Assembly: GCA_027076405.1 (NCBI GenBank)
Contig: JALTJN010000493.1
Span: forward strand, 1-33,835
DNA length: 33,835 nt
Origin: Chromatiales bacterium
GTDB taxonomy: Bacteria > Pseudomonadota > Gammaproteobacteria > UBA6429
Reading direction: 5' to 3'
Below are positions 28,998-33,835 of the stretch, in pieces. The stretch's first letter is position 1, and every line of letters begins with the position of its first letter. The position numbers were made by a program, and so were the translations under genes. Below the pieces are notes generated by a model that saw only the letters and a program-made list of their open reading frames with translations, made no database searches and was not told the origin of the DNA.

Positions 28998-31900
28998 ATG
29001 AAGCAAGATGCTCCAAAATTTCAAGAAGAATATAGTGCAAAAATACCAGCATTAATTTTACTGCATAATTTAGGTTGGACATTTCTTTCACCTGAAAAAG
29101 CACTTGCTGCTCGCAATGAAAAAGATAATGAAGTTATCTTTCGAGATGTGCTTAGAACCGAGTTGCAAAAAAGACGATTTACTTATACAGGTAAAGAATA
29201 TCCACTATCCGAAAAATCAATTGACAACATTATTTCTGAGATATGTTCACCGGCTCTCAATGAAGGTTTAGGTATAGCAAATGAGAAAATTTATAATCAT
29301 TTACTCTATGGTATATCTATTACTGAATTTATAGATGGAAAAAAAGTAAACCCAACTATTCAGCTAATCGATTGGCAGGATATTAATAATAATAGTTTCC
29401 TCTTTACAGAGGAATTTGATGTTCTTCGTACTAATGGTGTTATGCATCGTCGTCCTGATATTGTTTGTTTTGTAAATGGATTACCTCTTGTAGTCATTGA
29501 GGCTAAACGCCCTGATGGACATGCTGGTAAAGGCCCCACTGTTGCTGAAGGTATTTCACAAAATATTCGTAATCAACGAAATGATGAGATTCCACATTTA
29601 TTTGCATATAGCCAGCTTCTTTTATCTATCAATGCTAATGATGGTCGTTATGGTACACAAGGGACAGCTGCAAAGTTTTGGTCAGCCTGGCGTGAAGAAG
29701 ATATTTCTGATGCAGAATTTCACAGGTTGAAAAATAAGATATTAACTAAAGAAGAACTATCGAACCTTTTTAACCATCGCTCTCCGCTTGATCGACAATG
29801 GTATAAAGATTTAATTGCTGGTGGTGAGTTAGCCGTCACTGGTCAAGATAGATTGATCGCCAGTCTTTTATCACCGGAAAGACTTTTAGAAATGACGCGC
29901 TTCTATACATTATTTGATCAGAAAGTTGGAAAAATTGTTGCTCGTTATCAACAGGTGTTTGGAATTAAGCGTTTAATCGAGCGTATTAATGTTAAACGAC
30001 CTGATGGAGGACGCGAAGGCGGTGTCATTTGGCATACCACGGGTTCAGGCAAATCGTTCACAATGGTCTTTTTATCCAAAGCTTTAATATTGCATGAAAG
30101 CCTTAAACGTTGCCGTCTTGTTATTGTAACTGACCGAGTAGACTTAGAAACACAGTTGAGCGGTACATTTGTTACGGGTGGAGAGTTAGCGGGCAAAAAA
30201 GATAAGGGTGCAGCGATTGCAACATCTGGACGTCGATTAGCTGAACAAATTGGTAAAGGAACCGAGCGAATTATATTTTCTCTAATTCAAAAGTTTAATG
30301 TAGCGGCTAAATTGCCTGAGTGTCATAACGATAGCTCCGACATGATTGTACTCATTGACGAAGGTCATCGTTCTCAAGGTGGTGAAGGTCATATCAGAAT
30401 GCGTCAAGCTTTACCTAATGCATCTTTTGTTGCTTTTACAGGAACGCCGCTACTTAAAGATGATAAAACAACGAATAAATTTGGCCCTATCGTACACGCA
30501 TATACCATGCAACGTGCTGTTGAAGACCAAGCCGTAACACCATTGTTATATGAAGAGCGTGTACCTGACTTGGATGTAAACTCTAGAGCCATTGATAGTT
30601 GGTTTGAGCGTATTACAGAAGGATTAACTGAGGAACAGAAAACCGATCTTAAGAAGAAGTTTGCTAAAAAAGGCCATGTTTATCAGTCAGAAGATAGAAT
30701 TCGTCTGATTGCATTAGATATAGCGAATCATTTTATTAAAAATATTGATGAAGGTCTTAAAGGGCAGCTAGCTTGTGATAGCAAGCTGTCTGCAATTAAA
30801 TATAAACAATTTTTGGATGAAACAGGTTTGATTGAATCAGCTGTCGTGATGTCTGCACCTGATACGCGTGAAGGTAATACAGATGTTGATGAAGAAGCTA
30901 TGCCTGAAGTTTCACAATGGTGGAAAGATAATGTTGGTAATGAAGAAGAATCCATCTATACAAAATCTATCGTTAAACGTTTTGAAGAAGACGATAATCT
31001 TAAACTTCTTATAGTTGTTGATAAATTGTTAACCGGGTTTGATGAACCTAGAAACACAGTTCTTTATATTGATAAGCCTCTAAAAGAGCATAATCTAATT
31101 CAGGCCATTGCTCGCGTTAATCGTCTACATCCTAAAAAGAAATTCGGTCTATTGATTGACTACCGAGGAATATTGGCTGAACTCGATACCACAATTAAAA
31201 AATATCAAGATTTAGCTAGCCGTACCCAAGGTGGTTTCGATATTAACGATATCGATGGCCTATATAGTCAGATGAGTACCGAGTATAAAAAGTTACCTTC
31301 TTTATATGCTTCTTTGTGGTCGATTTTCAAGGATGTTAAAAATAAAGCTGACATCGAACAATTGCGCCAGGTACTTATTCCAAGAATTCAAGAGGTAAAT
31401 GGTGAACTAACAGATGTTCATTTAAAAATTAGAGATGATTTTTACGAAAGTTTAAGTGAATTTGCAGGATGTTTGAAAGTTGCTTTACAGTCTGCCACCT
31501 TCTTTGATGATAAAAGTTTCACTGACGATGATCGTAAGCATTACAAAGAAACGGTTAAACAGTTTACGAGCTTACGCCAGTTAGTTAAGCAAGATGCTGG
31601 GGAAACCATTGATTACGATGAGTATGCAGAACAAGTAAAGAAACTAATGGATAAGCACGTCGTTGGTGTTGAAGTTAAAGAACCAGAAGGAATATATGAA
31701 GTCGGTAAAATGGGTAAAGAGCAGAAACCTGATGGCTGGAGTGACGATAAAACACGAAATGAAACCGATATTATTAAAACGCGTGTAACTAAAAAGATTG
31801 AGCAAGAATTACGTGATGATCCGTATGCACAGGAAGCATTCTCAAAATTATTGCGTAAAGTGATTGATGAAGCCGAAGCGCTATTTGAACACCCATTAAA

Positions 31901-32282
31901 GCAATACATGTTATTTCATGAGTTTGAAGAACAGGTTGAAGAACGTCGAATTGATGATATCCCGAATAGCTTTGATGGTAATCGTTATGCTCAGGCATAT
32001 TATGGTGTTTTCAAAAAAATGCTACCTGAGGTTTTGTCAGGTATTACAGAAAAAGAGCAAGATAAGTGGGTTGGTATTGCATTTAATATTGATGAGATCG
32101 TTTCGACTGCAGTAGCTGAACATTCTATAAACCCACAAAATATTGAAGCTGAGATACGTAAAAAATTATTGCCTCTTATATTCAAGGAATGTAAGGACAC
32201 TGGCGCGGGTATGGATCAAGCAAAAGCCATAGTCGAGCTTATTGTTCAAATTACTCGGGTAGGTCTTGCTAATGCCCAATAA
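28998..32282 (+). CDS. hsdR: Type I restriction endonuclease subunit HsdR
   Basis: This 1094-residue protein has an N-terminal nuclease with D154 in R-P-D-I-V and E168-A-K170 (PD-(D/E)xK). The SF2 motor follows: Walker A T-T-G-S-G-K352-S, D454-E-G-H-R-S and V-A-F-T-G-T-P-L. The second RecA domain has L-L-T-G-F-D-E-P and Q-A-I-A-R-V-N-R. A helical C-terminal region binds HsdM/HsdS. It translocates DNA from unmethylated sites and cuts at a distance. The length is usual for this HsdR branch. It comes 39 nt after the CBASS effector gene, so restriction and CBASS are probably cotranscribed. Its stop overlaps the YgjP-like gene. Confidence 0.95.
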   Translation: MKQDAPKFQEEYSAKIPALILLHNLGWTFLSPEKALAARNEKDNEVIFRDVLRTELQKRRFTYTGKEYPLSEKSIDNIISEICSPALNEGLGIANEKIYNHLLYGISITEFIDGKKVNPTIQLIDWQDINNNSFLFTEEFDVLRTNGVMHRRPDIVCFVNGLPLVVIEAKRPDGHAGKGPTVAEGISQNIRNQRNDEIPHLFAYSQLLLSINANDGRYGTQGTAAKFWSAWREEDISDAEFHRLKNKILTKEELSNLFNHRSPLDRQWYKDLIAGGELAVTGQDRLIASLLSPERLLEMTRFYTLFDQKVGKIVARYQQVFGIKRLIERINVKRPDGGREGGVIWHTTGSGKSFTMVFLSKALILHESLKRCRLVIVTDRVDLETQLSGTFVTGGELAGKKDKGAAIATSGRRLAEQIGKGTERIIFSLIQKFNVAAKLPECHNDSSDMIVLIDEGHRSQGGEGHIRMRQALPNASFVAFTGTPLLKDDKTTNKFGPIVHAYTMQRAVEDQAVTPLLYEERVPDLDVNSRAIDSWFERITEGLTEEQKTDLKKKFAKKGHVYQSEDRIRLIALDIANHFIKNIDEGLKGQLACDSKLSAIKYKQFLDETGLIESAVVMSAPDTREGNTDVDEEAMPEVSQWWKDNVGNEEESIYTKSIVKRFEEDDNLKLLIVVDKLLTGFDEPRNTVLYIDKPLKEHNLIQAIARVNRLHPKKKFGLLIDYRGILAELDTTIKKYQDLASRTQGGFDINDIDGLYSQMSTEYKKLPSLYASLWSIFKDVKNKADIEQLRQVLIPRIQEVNGELTDVHLKIRDDFYESLSEFAGCLKVALQSATFFDDKSFTDDDRKHYKETVKQFTSLRQLVKQDAGETIDYDEYAEQVKKLMDKHVVGVEVKEPEGIYEVGKMGKEQKPDGWSDDKTRNETDIIKTRVTKKIEQELRDDPYAQEAFSKLLRKVIDEAEALFEHPLKQYMLFHEFEEQVEERRIDDIPNSFDGNRYAQAYYGVFKKMLPEVLSGITEKEQDKWVGIAFNIDEIVSTAVAEHSINPQNIEAEIRKKLLPLIFKECKDTGAGMDQAKAIVELIVQITRVGLANAQ

Positions 32283-33006
32283 GACAATGAGTATTGTTTA
32301 TGGTCATGAGCGAATAAATTTTATAAGAAAACCTCGTTCTAGCGATATTAATCGCGTTCTTATAAATGTTCATCCTGACTGTAGCGTTATAGCTAATGCA
32401 CCTGTCCATGTTAGTGATGAAGCTGTCGTTGATGCCGTAAAAAAGCGTGCACGTTGGATCTATAAGAAAATTGATGAATTCACACAAAAAAAAGAGTATG
32501 TCATTACTCGAAAATATATTAGTGGTGAGAGCCATTTTTATATGGGAAGGAGATATAGATTAAGAGTTATTAAAGTAAGTAAAATGGAGCCTTCGATAAG
32601 GCTATATCGTGGTTGTATTGAAATAAGAACTAAAGATAAATCACCGCTATCAGTCAGAAATCAACTTAAAGACTGGTATCGTGAACGAGCGGAAATTATT
32701 TTTTCTGTCCGTATTCATGCGTTAGTAGAAAATATCACTTGGTTAAAAAAGTCACCTAATTGGAAGCTCATTACGATGAGAAAGCAGTGGGGAAGCTGCT
32801 CACCAAAGGGAATTATTTCACTTAATCCTCTTTTAATTAAAGCCCCTCGTGAGTGTATTGATTATGTGATCACTCATGAGATATGTCATTTACAAGAACA
32901 TAATCATAGTAAAAAATATTACAGGCTACTCTCACAATCCATGCCTGAATGGAGTTCAACAAAGACTAAATTAGATAATATGTCAGAAATTTTACTAAAT
33001 GAGTGA
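32272..33006 (+). CDS. YgjP-like (DUF45) zinc metallopeptidase
   Basis: With ATG 32272 the protein has 244 residues; ATG 32287 is an alternative. It contains the zinc motif H202-E-I-C-H206 in V-I-T-H-E-I-C-H-L-Q-E-H-N-H-S, and the preceding W-G-S-C-S-P-K-G-I-I-S-L-N, which is the DUF45 hallmark. The start overlaps the end of hsdR, so translation is coupled. YgjP-like proteins directly after hsdR are common in type I loci (known association). Their role there is not settled; regulation or turnover of HsdR is often suggested. Confidence 0.85.
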   Translation: MPNKTMSIVYGHERINFIRKPRSSDINRVLINVHPDCSVIANAPVHVSDEAVVDAVKKRARWIYKKIDEFTQKKEYVITRKYISGESHFYMGRRYRLRVIKVSKMEPSIRLYRGCIEIRTKDKSPLSVRNQLKDWYRERAEIIFSVRIHALVENITWLKKSPNWKLITMRKQWGSCSPKGIISLNPLLIKAPRECIDYVITHEICHLQEHNHSKKYYRLLSQSMPEWSSTKTKLDNMSEILLNE

Positions 33007-33009
33007 ACA

Positions 33010-33609
33010 ATGAATACAGTTGAGCTAGCAAGATATTATGATGAGACAAAGAAAAAGATAGTAAAGATTACTGTTTCTGATTATGAAGAATTAATCGCCA
33101 ATACGAACAAGAAAGAAATTGCTGATTTTATATTTAATAGGTTATCTAGCAGATATATTCGGCCATATGAATTCAGTGATGTAGATTATAAAAAAACTTT
33201 AAGAATGGATTTTCAATGATGGCGAGTCTATGCCTTTTGGTCGAAACATTACAATCATTTAAAAATGGGTGGGCTGATAGTAATAGAAAATCTGAATATG
33301 CATATAAGCAATTTTTTTACAAAAAATAATCATTTTCTGGAGTTAGAGAAAAAGGGTTCAGATATATATAAGAAAGTAAGGTGTGGAATATTACATCAAG
33401 GTGAAACCACTGGCGGCTGGAAAATTACTAGAGAAGGCAAAGAATTATTTAATACTGGCAGCAACACACTAAATGCGGTGCTCTTTTCTGAAAGAATGAA
33501 AAAATCATTAAACTCTTATCGTGAAGATTTGTTAAGAGCTGAGTGGGAAGCGGAAGTTTGGGTTAATTTTAGAGCTAAGATGGAAGTGATAATAAAAAAC
33601 TGTCAATAG
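33010..33609 (+). pseudogene. Gene of about 200 codons broken by two homopolymer frameshifts
   Basis: Three frames join into one protein. Frame 1 (33010-about 33195) ends D-V-D-Y-K-K. The -1 frame continues N-F-K-N-G-F-S-M-M-A-S-L-C-L-L-V-E-T-L-Q-S-F-K-N-G-W up to 33326. The original frame resumes N-N-H-F-L-E-L-E-K-K-G and then R-C-G-I-L-H-Q-G-E-T-T-G-G-W-K-I. The joins fall at an A7 run (33190-33196, one A short) and an A6 run (33321-33326, one A too many). The text resembles a hypothetical family often seen in defence islands, marked by E-T-x-x-S-F-x-x-G-W and C-G-I-L-H-Q-x-E-T-T-G-G-W. It is 3 nt after the YgjP-like gene, the last gene of the operon. It may be decayed, an assembly error, or recoded. 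Confidence 0.6.
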
Positions 33610-33619
33610 GGGTAAATAT

Positions 33620-33655
33620 GGACAAACTATGGTCAAAAACAACCATAGTTTGTCC
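33620..33655. repeat. Long perfect hairpin just inside the right end
   Basis: GGACAAACTATGGT (33620-33633) and ACCATAGTTTGTCC (33642-33655) form a perfect 14-bp inverted repeat with an 8-nt loop. On the minus strand each arm looks like CCATA...TG.CC, similar to the TnsB-like sites at the ends. It may be two inverted TnsB sites or a transcript-ending hairpin; no T-run follows directly. Confidence 0.55.
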
Positions 33656-33656
33656 A

Positions 33657-33684
33657 AAACGGCCATATTAAGGGTACGTACACA
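33657..33684 (-). repeat. Right transposon end (tns-distal)
   Basis: On the minus strand TGTGTACGTACCC (33672-33684) is followed by TTAATATGGCCGTTTT (to about 33656). It is the inverted counterpart of the left end, with the same TGGCC block. The target duplication TTTGT follows outside at 33685-33689. Confidence 0.75.
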
Positions 33685-33702
33685 TTTGTAACCCTTTTTT
33701 TT
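33672..33702 (+). terminator. Intrinsic terminator spanning the right end and target flank
   Basis: GGGTAC (33672-33677, element) pairs with GTAACCC (33688-33694, flank) with one bulge, followed by eight T (33695-33702). It would end the long defence operon before it runs antisense into the tRNA gene. The 3' arm and T-run are half of the original chromosomal terminator. Confidence 0.6.
33685..33689. repeat. Target site duplication, right copy (TTTGT)
   Basis: TTTGT directly outside the right end, matching 1599-1603. It lies in the loop of the reconstructed terminator hairpin. Confidence 0.65.
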
Positions 33703-33709
33703 CGTTAAA

Positions 33710-33749
33710 TGGTGGGCCTACTTGGACTCGAACCAAGGACCAAGGGATT
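33710..33749 (-). tRNA. 3' exon of a tRNA gene, probably tRNA-Ile(CAU)
   Basis: Read on the minus strand the exon starts AATCCCTTGGTC and ends with encoded CCA (33710-33712) and discriminator A. The T arm is complete: CTTGG, loop TTCGAGT, CCAAG (33721-33737). The acceptor strand is TAGGCCC. The exon begins just 3' of the anticodon, and the variable region TTGGTC resembles tRNA-Ile(CAU), a known host of group I introns inserted after the anticodon. The 5' exon is outside the window, so identity is inferred. The 3' end lies 25 bp from the transposon. Confidence 0.65.
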
Positions 33750-33835
33750 CACATTATCTTGATATTTCTATCGAGTGCGGACTATATCACCACCCTCAGC
33801 ACAATTAATTGCCTGTTAGGGTGCGGGACGCTCTA
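33750..33835 (-). ncRNA. Group I intron (3' part) interrupting the tRNA gene
   Basis: On the minus strand the intron ends in G at 33750, the expected omega-G. Upstream are GTGATATAGTCC (33779-33790), the conserved P7 3' strand with its J8/7 lead-in, and GATA-GAAA-TATC (33761-33772), a P9 stem with a GNRA tetraloop. A CCCT...AGGG pair (about 33792-33822) could be P8. The P7 5' strand and the rest lie beyond the window. Comparable small introns are known in tRNA-Ile(CAU) of Azoarcus. Confidence 0.6.

Larger units (their letters stand above)
1603..33684. mobile_element. Tn7-like transposon, about 32.1 kb, with tnsAB-(pseudo tnsC)-tnsC-tniQ and defence cargo
   Basis: Both ends carry the inverted terminal sequence TGTGTACGTACCC: 1603-1615 on the plus strand and 33672-33684 on the minus strand. 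Each is followed inward by a CC-[A/T]-TAA-type, TGGCC-containing block resembling TnsB-binding sites. TTTG(T) is present at 1599-1603 and 33685-33689 as target duplication. If 5 bp, as in Tn7, the left end lacks one T; if 4 bp, the ends are perfectly symmetric. Deleting the element and one duplicate yields a perfect hairpin between the flanking genes, which is strong evidence for these boundaries. The core genes at 14889-20212 are the Tn7 family transposase, AAA+ regulator and TniQ target selector. No Cas genes are present. Confidence 0.85.

Noticed and set aside
33190..33329. Programmed frameshifting as the main explanation for the split gene
   Set aside because: Two opposite shifts would be needed, and the A7 run is not in the standard X-XXY-YYZ phase; indels at homopolymers are simpler.
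33710..33749. tRNA-His from an apparent GTG anticodon loop on the minus strand
   Set aside because: The 5' side cannot form an anticodon stem; the preceding bases are the 3' end of a group I intron, with P9 and P7 signals.

Overview
The window is A+T-rich gammaproteobacterial-type DNA, possibly from a marine or sulfur/methylotroph lineage. That placement rests on codon use and gene families only, and the species is not identifiable here. Almost all of it, about 32 kb (1603-33684), is one Tn7-like transposon with visible inverted ends and a short target duplication. The chromosome flanks are two tandem PhnD-like periplasmic binding protein genes on the left and, on the right, the 3' exon of a minus-strand tRNA gene, probably tRNA-Ile(CAU), interrupted by a group I intron. 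Removing the element restores a perfect bidirectional terminator hairpin (GGGTTAC / GTAACCC, loop TTTT, flanked by A6 and T8) shared by the convergent phnD-like and tRNA genes. The element therefore landed in the loop of a terminator, as Tn7 does downstream of glmS.

Layout of the element. (1) Left cargo, 2029-11133: a 2661-residue secreted RHS/YD-repeat protein with an M15-like zinc peptidase tip, a likely periplasmic immunity protein, a displaced rhs fragment and a 54-residue ORF. (2) A third, internal copy of the transposon end at 11169-11190. (3) A minus-strand cluster of small genes (11223-14264): unknowns, Phd-like antitoxin paralogues, decayed toxin-antitoxin pieces, a two-TM protein and an XRE repressor. 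(4) A lambda-like divergent switch (14265-14356) facing a Cro/Ner-like gene. (5) The transposition core: a TnsA-TnsB fusion, a short TnsC paralogue that has lost both Walker motifs, an intact TnsC, and TniQ/TnsD. There are no Cas genes and no CRISPR array, so targeting is presumably by TniQ alone. (6) A minus-strand trio: an E2-ubiquitin-conjugating-like protein, a YdjM-like membrane hydrolase and a 57-residue protein. (7) An XRE-ImmA/IrrE regulator with a PIN-domain partner.

(8) The right cargo is one long plus-strand defence operon (23410-33609): a single-TRD HsdS-like protein, HsdM, a two-TRD HsdS, a DUF2188 protein, a CBASS pair (CD-NTase with AGS-C sensor, plus a SLATT-type membrane effector), HsdR, a YgjP-like metallopeptidase and a gene broken by two homopolymer frameshifts. 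It starts at a near-consensus sigma70 promoter bracketed by two identical-arm operators. CBASS and type I restriction are thus on one probable transcript.

The points most worth following are the ATPase-dead TnsC paralogue, the exact insertion into a terminator beside an intron-containing tRNA, the three transposon ends, the CBASS module inside an hsd operon, and the E2-like gene cluster.
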